Assembly (NCBI GenBank): GCA_045637425.1 | Contig: JAZTZL010000048.1 | Location: 1 to 64,000, forward strand | Reading direction: 5' to 3' | From: CAJGBR01 sp045637425 | GTDB taxonomy: Bacteria; Bacteroidota; Bacteroidia; Bacteroidales; Rikenellaceae | Length of the DNA: 64,000 nt | Shown: in pieces, positions 25,286 to 35,680 of the stretch | Layout of the letters: every line of letters starts with the position of its first letter | How positions within the stretch are numbered: position 1 is the stretch's first letter | Translations under genes and position numbers: made by a program | The notes under the pieces: generated by a model | The model's database searches: none | What the model was told of the DNA's origin: nothing | The model's input: the letters and a program-made list of their open reading frames with translations, nothing else

Positions 25286-25809
25286 TGTTATACGTTGAAT
25301 TACTATACTCGTTTTTGAAAATCGGGCTGTTCGGATTTGGTGGTGGCTACGCGATGTTATCGCTGATTCAGAGCGAAATAGTAGACAAACACGGCTGGAT
25401 TACCAATGCCGAATTCACCGACATCGTAGCAATATCTCAAATGACACCAGGCCCGATTGCCATTAACTCGGCTACATACGTCGGCTACACTGCGACGGGT
25501 TCGGTTTGGGGCTCAGTTCTGGCTACGGTCGGAGTCTGCCTCCCATCTATGATAATTATGATGATTGTCACAAAGTGCTATCTGCGACTGAAGGAGAACC
25601 GTTTCATCAAGAGTATTATGTTCGGAATGAGGCCTATGGTCGTAGCACTTGTCGGCTCGGCTGCGATTATATTAATAAATCCGGCCAATTTTATTGACCG
25701 GATTAGTTACATTATATTCTTTATCAGTCTGTTGCTCTGCACGCTCACTCGACTGAATCCAATTCTAATTATCGTACTTTCGGGCGTAGCAGGCTACCTG
25801 ATATACTAA
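25285..25809 (+). CDS. Chromate transporter, second half-size subunit
   Basis: A 174-residue half-size CHR protein with FGGGYAMLSLIQSEIVD and SQMTPGPIAINSATYVGY, parallel to the motifs of its partner. Its ATG overlaps the stop codon of the first gene, which suggests coupled translation. Its own stop codon overlaps the lepA stop codon on the opposite strand (25806-25809). Two homologous but distinct halves fit an antiparallel dual-topology pair. Confidence 0.88.
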   Translation: MLYVELLYSFLKIGLFGFGGGYAMLSLIQSEIVDKHGWITNAEFTDIVAISQMTPGPIAINSATYVGYTATGSVWGSVLATVGVCLPSMIIMMIVTKCYLRLKENRFIKSIMFGMRPMVVALVGSAAIILINPANFIDRISYIIFFISLLLCTLTRLNPILIIVLSGVAGYLIY

Positions 25810-27596
25810 TTATCCATCTTCAGCACTGCAAGGAAGGCCGATTGCGGCACCTCTACGCTACCCACTTGACGCATTCGCTTCTTACCCTCCTTCTGCTTTT
25901 CGAGCAACTTACGCTTACGCGAAATATCACCACCATAACACTTAGCCGTAACGTCTTTTCGGACTGCCTTAACCGTTTCGCGAGCAATAATTTTTGCTCC
26001 GATAGCTGCCTGAATAGCAATGTCAAATTGATGGCGTGGGATTAATTCCTTAAGTTTTTCACATATCTTGCGACCGAAATCGTAGGCGTGGTCTTTATAA
26101 ATCAACGCCGAGAGTGCATCGACCTGCTCGCCATTGAGCAGAATATCGAGTTTCGCCAAATTCGACTTTTCATATCCCGTCGGGTGGTAGTCAAACGATG
26201 CGTAACCACGCGAGATACTCTTCAACTTATCGTAGAAATCAAATACAATTTCAGCCAACGGCATCGAGAAATTAACCTCAACACGGTCAGTTGTGATGAA
26301 TGTCTGGTTGAGCAGAGTACCACGTTTATCAATGCAGAGTTTCATCACGTTACCCAGATATTCGGTTTTTGTGATTACTTCAGCCTTAATGTATGGTTCC
26401 TCAATATAGTCAATCAGCGTAGGTTCTGGCAATCCAGATGGGTTATGCACGTCCAGCACCTCGCCCTTAGTCGTATAAACCTTGTACGACACGTTAGGCA
26501 CCGTAGCAATTACGTCCATACCGAACTCGCGATACAAACGCTCTTGGATAATCTCCATATGCAACAATCCGAGGAATCCGCATCGGAATCCAAAACCCAG
26601 CGCCAATGACGATTCTGGCTCGAATGTCAGCGATGCGTCATTGAGTTGCAGCTTTTCGAGCGACGCTCTCAAGTCCTCATATTGGTTGCTATCAACGGGA
26701 TAGATACCCGCAAAGACCATCGGTTTCACCTCTTCAAATCCGGCAATACTCTCTTCACAAGGATTATCAACGTGAGTAATGGTATCTCCCACCTTCACAT
26801 CTACCGAACTCTTGATACCCGACATAATGTATCCAACATCACCGCAATGCAACTCATTTTGTGGCAGATATTTCAGTTTCAACACGCCGATTTCGTCTGC
26901 AGTGTATTCGCTGCCCATATTCACAAACTTCACAGTATCGCCCTTCTTAATCGAGCCATTGAAAATTCTGAAATATGCAATTACCCCGCGGAATGAATTG
27001 AACACCGAGTCAAAAATCAGTGCCTGCAGCGGTGCGTTGTCATCGCCCTTCGGAGCCGGAATTCTGTCAATAATTGCATCAAGAACAGCGTCTACCCCCT
27101 GACCCGTACGAGCCGAAACGGGAATAATCTCATCTCTGCCGCAGCCCAACATATCCACAATCTGGTCTTTCACCTCATCGACCATTGCAGCCTGCATATC
27201 AATCTTGTTGATAATCGGAATAATTTCCAAATCGTGTTCCATAGCGAGGTAGAGGTTCGAAATGGTCTGAGCCTGAATACCTTGCGTAGCATCGACAATC
27301 AACAGCGCACCCTCACACGAAGCAATCGCACGCGACACCTCATATGAGAAGTCCACGTGTCCCGGAGTATCAATCAGGTTTAATGTATATGTCTGCCCAT
27401 CACGAACATAGTTCATCTGAATGGCGTGGCTCTTAATGGTAATACCCTTTTCACGTTCAAGGTCCATATTATCGAGCACCTGAGCCTGCTGTTCGCGCTG
27501 AGTCAGTGTATTTGTCATCTCGAGCAGACGGTCTGCCAATGTACTCTTTCCGTGGTCAATATGAGCTATAATGCAAAAATTGCGAATATTTTTCAT
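25806..27596 (-). CDS. lepA: Elongation factor 4 (LepA)
   Basis: A translational GTPase that acts on stalled or assembling ribosomes. The 596-residue protein has the G1 loop AHIDHGKST (residues 11-19), the G3 block DTPGHVDF, the G4 NKID, and the C-terminal LepA-specific domain ending in GKKRMRQVGSVEVPQSAF. I chose ATG 27596 (MKNIRNFCIIAHIDHGKST), the conserved family start; an ATG six codons earlier adds an unconserved leader. A canonical promoter lies at 27624-27654. Confidence 0.97.
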   Translation of the reverse strand: MKNIRNFCIIAHIDHGKSTLADRLLEMTNTLTQREQQAQVLDNMDLEREKGITIKSHAIQMNYVRDGQTYTLNLIDTPGHVDFSYEVSRAIASCEGALLIVDATQGIQAQTISNLYLAMEHDLEIIPIINKIDMQAAMVDEVKDQIVDMLGCGRDEIIPVSARTGQGVDAVLDAIIDRIPAPKGDDNAPLQALIFDSVFNSFRGVIAYFRIFNGSIKKGDTVKFVNMGSEYTADEIGVLKLKYLPQNELHCGDVGYIMSGIKSSVDVKVGDTITHVDNPCEESIAGFEEVKPMVFAGIYPVDSNQYEDLRASLEKLQLNDASLTFEPESSLALGFGFRCGFLGLLHMEIIQERLYREFGMDVIATVPNVSYKVYTTKGEVLDVHNPSGLPEPTLIDYIEEPYIKAEVITKTEYLGNVMKLCIDKRGTLLNQTFITTDRVEVNFSMPLAEIVFDFYDKLKSISRGYASFDYHPTGYEKSNLAKLDILLNGEQVDALSALIYKDHAYDFGRKICEKLKELIPRHQFDIAIQAAIGAKIIARETVKAVRKDVTAKCYGGDISRKRKLLEKQKEGKKRMRQVGSVEVPQSAFLAVLKMDN

Positions 27597-27623
27597 CTGA
27601 TTCAAATAAAACACTTAACGGTG

Positions 27624-27654
27624 CAAAGTTACAAAATTTCACTTGATTTTCAAA
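27624..27654 (-). promoter_or_regulatory. Bacteroidota-type promoter of lepA
   Basis: Minus strand: -33 TTTG at 27654-27651, 19 bases, -7 TAACTTTG at 27631-27624; the lepA start codon is 28 bases downstream. Confidence 0.8.
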
Positions 27655-27735
27655 AAACAAACCAACATTGCAATCTGCACTATGGTATATTTTTTGTCAG
27701 TAGTGCAAAATAAATCTATGCAAATACCAACTATT

Positions 27736-28854
27736 ATGAATATCAAAGAGTTGATTGTAATTTTCATTTTTGCTGCATCACTCGCAGGGTGTCGCGAGGC
27801 TAAACAGAGCAATGTCGAAATTCGCGTACCCGTAGCCACTGCTACCCCGCAGGACGTTCCCGTAACGATGCAGTTCGTCGGTCAGACCTATGGACGAGCA
27901 GACATCAACATCGTAGCGCGAGTAAACGGCTACCTTAAAGGTATCTACTTTTCGCAAGGCAGTTCCGTTCGGGTCGGACAATTACTTTACCGCATCGAAC
28001 CGCAACCTATCGAAGCACAAGTAGCCGAGGCGAATGCTGCGCTGGCATCGGCAGTCAGTGCGCTGGTACAAGCTCAGAGCAATTACAACCGAGTCAAACC
28101 TCTGGCTGCGATATATGCCGTAAGTCAAAGCACTCTCGACGACGCATCGGCACAACTTTCAGCTGCCAAAGCTCAGGTAAACTCCGCTGAAGCGCAACTT
28201 GAATATGCTCGCATTCAGTTGAGTTATACCGACATTCGTTCGCCGATAAACGGAGTAATCGGACTGACAAATGCACGGGTTGGCGACTACGTTGGACTGG
28301 GCTCGAACATTCCCGTACTCAACACCGTGTCGCAGATTGACACTATTCTTGTTAGGTTCTACATTCCATCTGACCGCTACACCACCTTTGCTGAAAAAGG
28401 TAGCAAAATCAGATTCAACGACATACGTCTAAAACTAAGCAATGGGCAATACTATCCGCTGCAGGGCAGGTTCGACTTCATTGGCCGAGCCGTGTCACCC
28501 TCAACAGGGTCGATAGATGTGCAGGTTAGTTTCGCGAATCCTGACTCACTGCTGCGCCCAGGAGAATTTGCCGAGATAACGGCCGTAGTAGACACGCTGC
28601 ACAACCGAATAGTAATACCTCAACGGGCTGTAATTCAGACTCAAAATAACAATAGTGTAATGACACTCGACTCCGAAGACCGAGTGCAGATTCAAAGCAT
28701 CACACTCGGACCCAAATGGGGCGAGATGTGGGTCGTGGAATCGGGACTCAAGAGCGGCGAACGCGTAGTAGTAGAGGGGTTACACAAACTAAAATCAGGA
28801 ATGAAGGTAACGCCAGAGCCATTCTCAACTAAAAATCAACAAAATGAAGAATAA
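27736..28854 (+). CDS. RND efflux periplasmic adaptor (AcrA/MexA family)
   Basis: The membrane-fusion subunit of a tripartite drug/solute efflux pump. The 372-residue protein has a lipobox SLAGC (Cys19), a lipoyl-like part with VNGYLKGIYFSQGSSVRVGQLLYRI, a long helical hairpin rich in Ala, Gln and Ser (about 90-155) and beta-barrel/membrane-proximal domains. I chose ATG 27736 because the lipoprotein signal begins there. It overlaps the pump gene by 11 bases. No local regulator gene (TetR, AraC or MarR) is present in the window. Confidence 0.95.
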   Translation: MNIKELIVIFIFAASLAGCREAKQSNVEIRVPVATATPQDVPVTMQFVGQTYGRADINIVARVNGYLKGIYFSQGSSVRVGQLLYRIEPQPIEAQVAEANAALASAVSALVQAQSNYNRVKPLAAIYAVSQSTLDDASAQLSAAKAQVNSAEAQLEYARIQLSYTDIRSPINGVIGLTNARVGDYVGLGSNIPVLNTVSQIDTILVRFYIPSDRYTTFAEKGSKIRFNDIRLKLSNGQYYPLQGRFDFIGRAVSPSTGSIDVQVSFANPDSLLRPGEFAEITAVVDTLHNRIVIPQRAVIQTQNNNSVMTLDSEDRVQIQSITLGPKWGEMWVVESGLKSGERVVVEGLHKLKSGMKVTPEPFSTKNQQNEE

Positions 28855-31800
28855 TTTTTTCGTACGGCGACCGATATTCGCAATGGTCATAGCTATTGTT
28901 ACACTGATACTTGGCGCCATTTCAATCGCAGATTTACCCGTCGAGCAATACCCCGACATTACCCCTCCGATGGTTCAGGTGCAGGCTACGTATCAGGGAG
29001 CCGATGCGCTGAGCGTCGAAGAGTCGGTAGCAACCCCCATAGAGGAGGCTGTAAACGGCGTGAGCGATATGATATATATGATGTCCACCAACTCGTCGAA
29101 CGGACAGATGTCGCTCGATGTTAGTTTCGCCGTAGGATCGAATCCCGACCTGAATACTATTTTCACACAAAACAGAGTCTCGACGGCTACACCCGAGTTG
29201 CCACCAATCGTAGCGACTCAAGGCGTAACTACCACAAAAACGCAGACAAGTTTTATTCTTGTAATGTCGCTATTTTCCGACGGCAGATTTGACGAGACAT
29301 TCATTGCTAATTATGCGATGATTAATCTTCAGGACCGCCTCAAACGCATAAATGGCGTAGGACAGGTACAGATTTTGGGTGCAGGCGAATATGCAATGAG
29401 AATTTGGATTCGCCCCGACCGATTGGATTACCTGAATATTACTGTCGAGCAAATTGTCGCAGCAATAAACTCACAGAGTCAGATTGTTCCCGGCGGTCAA
29501 TTGGGCGGCGAACCCGCTCCCGACGGCACGGAATACACCTACACTATTCTGATGCCCGCACAGGACCGCACGCCCGAAGAGTTCGCCAATATTATTATCC
29601 GCACTAACCCCGACGGCTCACTATTGAGGCTCGGCGATGTAGCCCGAATCGAACTCGGTGCGCAGACATATAACATCAGTTCGCGTTATAATAATCTACC
29701 CTCAGCCGTCATTCCAATATACCTTGCTCCGGGTAATAATGCCGTAGAGGTCGGCAGAAAGATCAAACAGGTAATGGCTGAACTCTCAAAAAATTTCCCA
29801 GAGGGTATGGACTACGACATCATCGTCGATTCGACCGAAACAATTATGAAAGGTATTGAGGAAATTATCCTCACACTGCTTTTTGCGCTGATTTTGGTTA
29901 TTGCCGTAATCTACTTTTTCGTTCAGGACTTTAGAGCTACGCTTGTACCTGTCATAGCCATTCCCGTCTCGCTGGTTGGTGCATTCATATTGTTTCCGCT
30001 GTTCGGATTCTCGATAAATGTATTCTCTATGTTGGCACTCGTGCTGGCAATAGGCCTTGTCGTAGATGACGCTATAGTAGTGGTCGAGGCTGTACAGGTA
30101 AACATTGCTCGGGGAATGTCCCCTCGGGTAGCAACGGTCGCAGCAATGAATACCGTAGCCTCGCCCATCATCGCAACTACGGTAGTGCTGATTGCAGTAT
30201 TTCTGCCCGTAGGTCTTATGCCTGGCGCAGCAGGAAAACTCTACCAGCAATTTGCGCTGACCATAGCCTTCTCCGTAGCACTCTCGGGCATCAATGCACT
30301 GACACTGAGTCCTGCGCTATGCTCAATTCTGATGCGCCCATCGAGCAGCAAAAAAGATTCGACACTGAACCGTTTCTTCGGACGATTCAACCATTGGTTC
30401 GACAGTTCGGTAGACAAATATCTCGACAAGAACAAAATAATAATGCGCCATTCGGCTCGCACATTCATATTCATAGCCATCATTGCAGCTGCAGCCTTAG
30501 CCATACTGCGCTTTATGCCTTCGGGTTTTCTGCCCGATGAAGACCAGGGCTATCTGCTTACAAACATTCAGTTGCCCGCAGCAGCGTCACTACAACGCAC
30601 CGAACAGACTATCAATGATATAATCACCGACATAAAGGATAATCCCAATATCGAATCCATCTCAGGCGTAGCCGGTTACAGCATTCTCTCGGGTAGCGCA
30701 TCATCGAATATGGGTGTTCTGTTTATTTCGCTGAAGGACTACTCGAAACGCAAGGCTACGGCATCACAGCTCGTGGAGCAACTCAACGGACAACTCTACT
30801 CAGAGATTAACTCCGCAAATGTCTATACCTTCGGGCCACCTTCGATTCCGGGTTTGGGACCTGGCTCGGGATTCACCATTATGATTCAGGACAAGGGCGG
30901 GAACTCGCCGCAATACCTTGCAGAGAACTGCGCACGGTTCGTCGAGGCTGCAGCACGCCGCCCCGAGGTGCAAACCATCACCGAGACCTTCTCGGCAAAT
31001 GTCCCCCAGCGAGCCATTTCGATTAACGATGAGATGGTCCTGAAAGCTGGCGTGGATATAAATGAAGTGCACAACGTACTGAGCACATTCTTGGGCGGCA
31101 GTTATGTCAATACATTTAACCGATTCGGGCGACTCTATCAGATTTACATTCAGGCCGAAGCCGACTACCGACAACGCGAGGAGCAACTCGACCTCTATTT
31201 CATAACCAACAATCAGGGAGAAACATTCCCACTGTCGGCATTCATCGAGATTCGTGACACCATCGGCGTGCAGTACACCAATAGATTTAATCTGTATCGT
31301 GCGTCGCAGGTTACGGGACTCCCCGCAAAGGGCTACTCGACCTCGGAGTGTAACAATGCGCTGGCCGAAGTAGCCGACTCTGTTCTGCCCGATGATATGG
31401 GCTACGCGTGGAGCAATATGTCCTATCAGGAGGAGAATACGCACGGTGAGGGCATCGTATTCCTATATGCCGTAATATTCGTATTCCTCATACTCGCAGC
31501 CCTCTATGAAAGTTGGACTCTGCCGCTGGCCGTAATCGTAGGGATACCATTCGCCATATTCGGTGCAATGCTCTTCCTCGCAGCAGGTTATCTAATCAAT
31601 CCCAAATACATAAATGATATTTTCCTACAGGTATCGCTGATTATGCTCATCGGCTTGGCTGCGAAAAATGCCATTCTGATTATTGAGTACGCCAAGGAGC
31701 GTTTCGACGATGGAATGTCGCTGAAAGATGCAGCCCTCGAGAGTGCAAAGTTGAGAATCCGACCAATCATTATGACTTCGCTATCATTTATTCTGGGCGT

Positions 31801-32029
31801 ATTGCCGCTGATATTTGCTACGGGAGCCAACTCTACAGCCCGCAACGAAATGGGACTCGCCCTCTTCGGCGGAATGCTCATCACCACAATCATCGCACTT
31901 TTCACCTACCCCGCCATATTCGTAGCATTCGGCAAGTGGTGCAAGTATGAAAAAATCCGAGAAAAAGAGCAGGCTCTCGCACAGGAAGATGCCCGAGCAT
32001 TGGAATCCATAAACACATCAAAACAATGA
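28844..32029 (+). CDS. RND efflux pump, inner-membrane transporter (AcrB/MexB family)
   Basis: A 1061-residue proton-driven trimeric transporter of the HAE1 type. Twelve membrane segments are expected: the first at residues 10-30, then two blocks of segments separated by two large periplasmic loops. The first block contains the proton-relay segment LVLAIGLVVDDAIVVVEAV with its paired Asp residues. The ends LPDEDQG and AKNAILIIEYA are family-typical. Its stop TGA overlaps the start of the outer-membrane factor (ATGA). Broad drug export is the family role; the actual substrates are unknown. Confidence 0.97.
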   Translation: MKNNFFVRRPIFAMVIAIVTLILGAISIADLPVEQYPDITPPMVQVQATYQGADALSVEESVATPIEEAVNGVSDMIYMMSTNSSNGQMSLDVSFAVGSNPDLNTIFTQNRVSTATPELPPIVATQGVTTTKTQTSFILVMSLFSDGRFDETFIANYAMINLQDRLKRINGVGQVQILGAGEYAMRIWIRPDRLDYLNITVEQIVAAINSQSQIVPGGQLGGEPAPDGTEYTYTILMPAQDRTPEEFANIIIRTNPDGSLLRLGDVARIELGAQTYNISSRYNNLPSAVIPIYLAPGNNAVEVGRKIKQVMAELSKNFPEGMDYDIIVDSTETIMKGIEEIILTLLFALILVIAVIYFFVQDFRATLVPVIAIPVSLVGAFILFPLFGFSINVFSMLALVLAIGLVVDDAIVVVEAVQVNIARGMSPRVATVAAMNTVASPIIATTVVLIAVFLPVGLMPGAAGKLYQQFALTIAFSVALSGINALTLSPALCSILMRPSSSKKDSTLNRFFGRFNHWFDSSVDKYLDKNKIIMRHSARTFIFIAIIAAAALAILRFMPSGFLPDEDQGYLLTNIQLPAAASLQRTEQTINDIITDIKDNPNIESISGVAGYSILSGSASSNMGVLFISLKDYSKRKATASQLVEQLNGQLYSEINSANVYTFGPPSIPGLGPGSGFTIMIQDKGGNSPQYLAENCARFVEAAARRPEVQTITETFSANVPQRAISINDEMVLKAGVDINEVHNVLSTFLGGSYVNTFNRFGRLYQIYIQAEADYRQREEQLDLYFITNNQGETFPLSAFIEIRDTIGVQYTNRFNLYRASQVTGLPAKGYSTSECNNALAEVADSVLPDDMGYAWSNMSYQEENTHGEGIVFLYAVIFVFLILAALYESWTLPLAVIVGIPFAIFGAMLFLAAGYLINPKYINDIFLQVSLIMLIGLAAKNAILIIEYAKERFDDGMSLKDAALESAKLRIRPIIMTSLSFILGVLPLIFATGANSTARNEMGLALFGGMLITTIIALFTYPAIFVAFGKWCKYEKIREKEQALAQEDARALESINTSKQ

Positions 32030-33420
32030 AAAGATTTCTCACGATACTGATATTTAGCATTTTGCTAATGGGGTGTATGGTTGGGCCGCGATTCCGCACT
32101 CCGCAAATTGATATGCCCGCAGAGTTCGGCAGCGGCGCACACCCGAGCGACTCGTTAGAGGAGCTCTGCTGGTGGACAATCTTTCCCGATTCGATTCTCC
32201 ACCGCCTGATTATGCTTGCACTCGAAAATAACCGTTCAGCGGAGATAGCCCTCTCGCGCGTGGAGACCGCACGTCTAAATTTGGGCATTGCACGTTCACA
32301 CCTGCTGCCTGGTGTAGCGCTCAACCTTTCGGGTCAGTACGGCAACCTATCTGCATCGGCCATAAAACCCGAAAATCCGATTCAGATTTACTCCACACCG
32401 ATGACCATCAGCTGGGAAGCAGATATCTTCGGAGCAAATCGCCGAACATCTGAGAAGGCTCGTTATGAGCTACTTGCCAGCGAATATGGACTACGCGCCG
32501 TAAGGCTATCACTGATAGCAGAGGTAGCACATAGTTATTTCTCGCTACTTGAATACAAACGCTCGCTGGCTATTGCCCAGAGTACGCTTGCTACACGTAA
32601 TACCTCTTACAATCTTATGCTAGAGAGTTTCAATCAGGGTACCATCTCCGAACTCGAACTGAGACAAGCCGAAACGCAACGAGCCGTAGTAGCTACGGCA
32701 GTACCCAAATACCGACTCGCCATTGCAGAAACTGCACACGCACTCTCGGTACTGACCGGACAATGGGCTACTGATTCTCTGACTACAGGGTTATCGCTTA
32801 GTCTGCAATCCATTCCAGAAGAGATTCCGACGGGACTGCCGTCGCAACTGCTCGAACGCCGCCCTGACATTATGCAACAATGGGCGCTACTCGGAGCAGC
32901 AAATGCTGACATAGGCATAGCACAAGCAGCTCGCTTCCCGACCCTAACTCTGACCGGTCAAGGCGGTATGTTTACCCGAGATATAAGCAATATCCTAAAG
33001 GGAGAATCGTTTATGTGGCAGGCAGCCGGGAGCATTGCTCAACCGATACTGAACTTCGGAGCAAATCGCAAACGGGTGAAAATCACTCGCGAACAATACC
33101 GTCAACAAGTATTGCAGTATGAACAAACCGTACTACAAGCCTACTCTGAAGTGAAAGATGCACTCGAACAGATTGAGAGTTACAAGCAGCAATACATAGC
33201 TAATGCCGAAATCGTAGCCGCAGCCCGAATCACAACCTACCTCTCGCAAAAGAGATACATCAGCGGATTCACGGACTACCTCGAGGTGCTCGACTCGGAA
33301 CGCGACCTGTTTGATGCCGAACTCGAACTATCTACGGCTATGAGCAATTGGCTCAATGCCTATGTATCCCTATACAAAGCATTGGGCGGAGGCTGGATTA
33401 CTCCGCCACCGCCCAAATAG
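32026..33420 (+). CDS. RND efflux outer-membrane factor (NodT/OprM family lipoprotein)
   Basis: A TolC-like channel that completes the efflux system. The 464-residue protein has a lipobox LLMGC (Cys17), two OEP domains with long helices, and family motifs LEERRPDI-like LLERRPDIMQQWALLGAANADIGIAQAARFP and YLEVLDSERDLFDAELE. It overlaps the pump gene by four bases (ATGA), so the three genes form one operon. Confidence 0.95.
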   Translation: MKRFLTILIFSILLMGCMVGPRFRTPQIDMPAEFGSGAHPSDSLEELCWWTIFPDSILHRLIMLALENNRSAEIALSRVETARLNLGIARSHLLPGVALNLSGQYGNLSASAIKPENPIQIYSTPMTISWEADIFGANRRTSEKARYELLASEYGLRAVRLSLIAEVAHSYFSLLEYKRSLAIAQSTLATRNTSYNLMLESFNQGTISELELRQAETQRAVVATAVPKYRLAIAETAHALSVLTGQWATDSLTTGLSLSLQSIPEEIPTGLPSQLLERRPDIMQQWALLGAANADIGIAQAARFPTLTLTGQGGMFTRDISNILKGESFMWQAAGSIAQPILNFGANRKRVKITREQYRQQVLQYEQTVLQAYSEVKDALEQIESYKQQYIANAEIVAAARITTYLSQKRYISGFTDYLEVLDSERDLFDAELELSTAMSNWLNAYVSLYKALGGGWITPPPPK

Positions 33421-33440
33421 TAAAACAATTTCAGTTATAG

Positions 33441-35153
33441 TTACTCTTTTTCAACCACAAGTTCATTGGCACGTTCCAATGCGATGTTTATGTGGCTGCA
33501 GATATTTTCCGAGCCTAACAATTCGGGGAATCCTGCACGCTCAAGTGTTTTGTGTACATCTTCGTTCACACCAGACAATACAACCTGAATGCCATCTCGA
33601 CGAGATGTCAAACACAGCGATTCAAGGTTATGAATACCTGTCGAGTCAATAAACGGCACTCGACGCATACGAATAATTCTCACTTTAACCTTTGCTGAAC
33701 GCATCTTACTCATCATCTCCTCGAAACGGTTAGCAATACCAAAGAAGTATGGGCCATCGATTTCGTACACCTCAACACCTTCGGGAATGAGCAGCGTTTC
33801 GTCACTTGCGATTGCGATATCAGTCTCTTTGTTAGGGTCGATCTCCTTAGTGAAGGAACGGATAACAGTCGATTCGCTGGCACGTTTAAGGAATGATACG
33901 GCAGCCATCAACAGACCGATTTCAATTGCGATTGTCAAGTCAAAGATAACGGTCAGAAGGAATGTCGCAATCAGGATAGCGAAGTCCAATCTTGGGTTAC
34001 GCCACAGAGCAACAAAACTTCTCCAGCCACTCATATTGTAAGCTACAACAATCAACACCGCAGCCAAAGTCGGCATCGGAATGAGTTCAACATATTGGCC
34101 TAGCACCAACAATACCAACAATAGCACTACGGCGTGAACCAAGCCTGCAACAGGAGTACGGCCACCATTGTTGATATTAGCCATTGTTCGCGCAATAGCA
34201 CCTGTACAAGGGATACCGCCAAAGAATGGGACTACGATATTTGCGATACCCTGACCCACCAACTCGGTATTTGAGTCGTGACGAGCACCGATAGCACCAT
34301 CAGCCACCATAGCCGACAACAACGACTCGATAGCACAGAGAATTGCAATCGAGAATGCCACTGGCAACAACGTTCTGATCATAGGCATAATTCCGCCTTC
34401 GGGAATTGCGAATCGCGACAAGTCAGGCATCGGGAATCCTGTGGGCAGTTTGAACAAGTCGCGGATTGTACTTACAGAATCAACACCTGCATACTCCACC
34501 AACAACATACTCACCGGAGTCATAATCAAAATCGCAGCCAATGAACCCGGAATCTTCTTGGAAATCTTAGGCATCAAGAAGATAATCAACAGACTGACTA
34601 CGCCAATCATCGTACTCCAGATATCCAGATTGCCAAAATTCTTAATATAGCAACCCCATTTTTCGACGAATCCAGCCGGAACATCTTTGATTCCGAGACC
34701 GAAAAAGTCATTCATCTGAGTCGAGAAAATTGTCAATGCGATACCGCCTGTAAAACCGATAATCACAGGATAAGGCACAAATTTGATGATTCCGCCAAGT
34801 TTATACACACCCATTAGAACGAGCATAATACCCGCCATAACCGTAGCTACGACAAGTCCCGCCATACCAAATTGTTGTATAACTCCGTAGATGATGATGA
34901 TGAATGCTCCGGTCGGCCCACCGATTTGGACGTCAGAACCGCCAAATGCCGAAATCAGGAAGCCCCCGATTATGGCCGTAACAAGACCTTCAAACGGACC
35001 TACGCCCGAAGCGATACCAAAAGCGATAGCCAGCGGGATTGCGATGATACCCACTATGACACCGGCCATCAAATCTGCCGAGAATTTACGGCGATCGTAA
35101 TTTTTCAGCGCATCGAATAACTTAGGCTGAAACGATGTAAGTTGCAGTTTCAC
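33441..35153 (-). CDS. SulP-family anion transporter with STAS domain
   Basis: A 570-residue inner-membrane transporter for sulfate, bicarbonate or other anions. It has about 12-14 membrane segments (residues 25-430), including GIASGVGPFEGLVTAIIGG near the N-terminus, and a cytoplasmic STAS domain (about 455-560) with the DSTG motif that is phosphorylated in related regulators. Sulfate is the traditional call, but bacterial SulP proteins can carry bicarbonate or dicarboxylates, so the substrate is open. It is convergent with the efflux operon and has a -7-like TAACTTTG at 35197-35190. Confidence 0.9.
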   Translation of the reverse strand: MKLQLTSFQPKLFDALKNYDRRKFSADLMAGVIVGIIAIPLAIAFGIASGVGPFEGLVTAIIGGFLISAFGGSDVQIGGPTGAFIIIIYGVIQQFGMAGLVVATVMAGIMLVLMGVYKLGGIIKFVPYPVIIGFTGGIALTIFSTQMNDFFGLGIKDVPAGFVEKWGCYIKNFGNLDIWSTMIGVVSLLIIFLMPKISKKIPGSLAAILIMTPVSMLLVEYAGVDSVSTIRDLFKLPTGFPMPDLSRFAIPEGGIMPMIRTLLPVAFSIAILCAIESLLSAMVADGAIGARHDSNTELVGQGIANIVVPFFGGIPCTGAIARTMANINNGGRTPVAGLVHAVVLLLVLLVLGQYVELIPMPTLAAVLIVVAYNMSGWRSFVALWRNPRLDFAILIATFLLTVIFDLTIAIEIGLLMAAVSFLKRASESTVIRSFTKEIDPNKETDIAIASDETLLIPEGVEVYEIDGPYFFGIANRFEEMMSKMRSAKVKVRIIRMRRVPFIDSTGIHNLESLCLTSRRDGIQVVLSGVNEDVHKTLERAGFPELLGSENICSHINIALERANELVVEKE

Positions 35154-35243
35154 AGCTAATTAGATTATTTTTAACGAATTTTCAAAGCGCAAAGTTACGC
35201 AAATTTCGCTGAAAATATTCTAATTAGACTTAAAATATCACAT

Positions 35244-35675
35244 TTATGGCAGTTCTACGCGTTCGACTTCTATGCCGATTCTGCGCAACAACTCCACTCC
35301 GTCATTTGAATGATAAGGATCACAATAGACCACTCGACGGATACCCGATTGAATAATCAGTTTGGCACACTCAAGACACGGCGATGCTGTTACATACAGT
35401 GTAGCACCCTCGCTACTCTGGTTAGACTTGGCAACCTTTGTGATAGCATTAGCCTCGGCGTGCAACACATAAGGTTTAGTCTTACCCGTTTCATCTTCGC
35501 AAATATTCTCGAATCCACACGGCGTACCGTTGTATCCGTCCGAGATAATCATCTTATCGCGAACAATAATAGCACCGACCTGACGTCTGACGCAATATGA
35601 ATTCTCAGCCCAAATCTTCGCCATTCGCAAATAGCGCATATCGAGTTGCAACTGCTTGTCTTCGTAGTATCCCAT
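35244..35675 (-). CDS. dCMP deaminase (ComEB-like)
   Basis: Deaminates dCMP to dUMP for dTTP synthesis. The 143-residue protein has the zinc site HAE (residues 72-74) with Cys100 and Cys103 in SPCLECA, and the N-terminal block MAKIWAENSYCVRRQVGA typical of the family. I chose ATG 35675 because it leaves a 5-base gap after manA; the in-frame ATG at 35714 would overlap manA. The two genes are probably one unit. Confidence 0.92.
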   Translation of the reverse strand: MGYYEDKQLQLDMRYLRMAKIWAENSYCVRRQVGAIIVRDKMIISDGYNGTPCGFENICEDETGKTKPYVLHAEANAITKVAKSNQSSEGATLYVTASPCLECAKLIIQSGIRRVVYCDPYHSNDGVELLRRIGIEVERVELP

Positions 35676-35680
35676 AACTA

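Noticed and set aside
30800..31444. Long open frame on the strand opposite the RND pump gene
   Set aside because: It lies entirely inside the pump gene, has no recognisable domain, and its codons mirror the real gene on the other strand.
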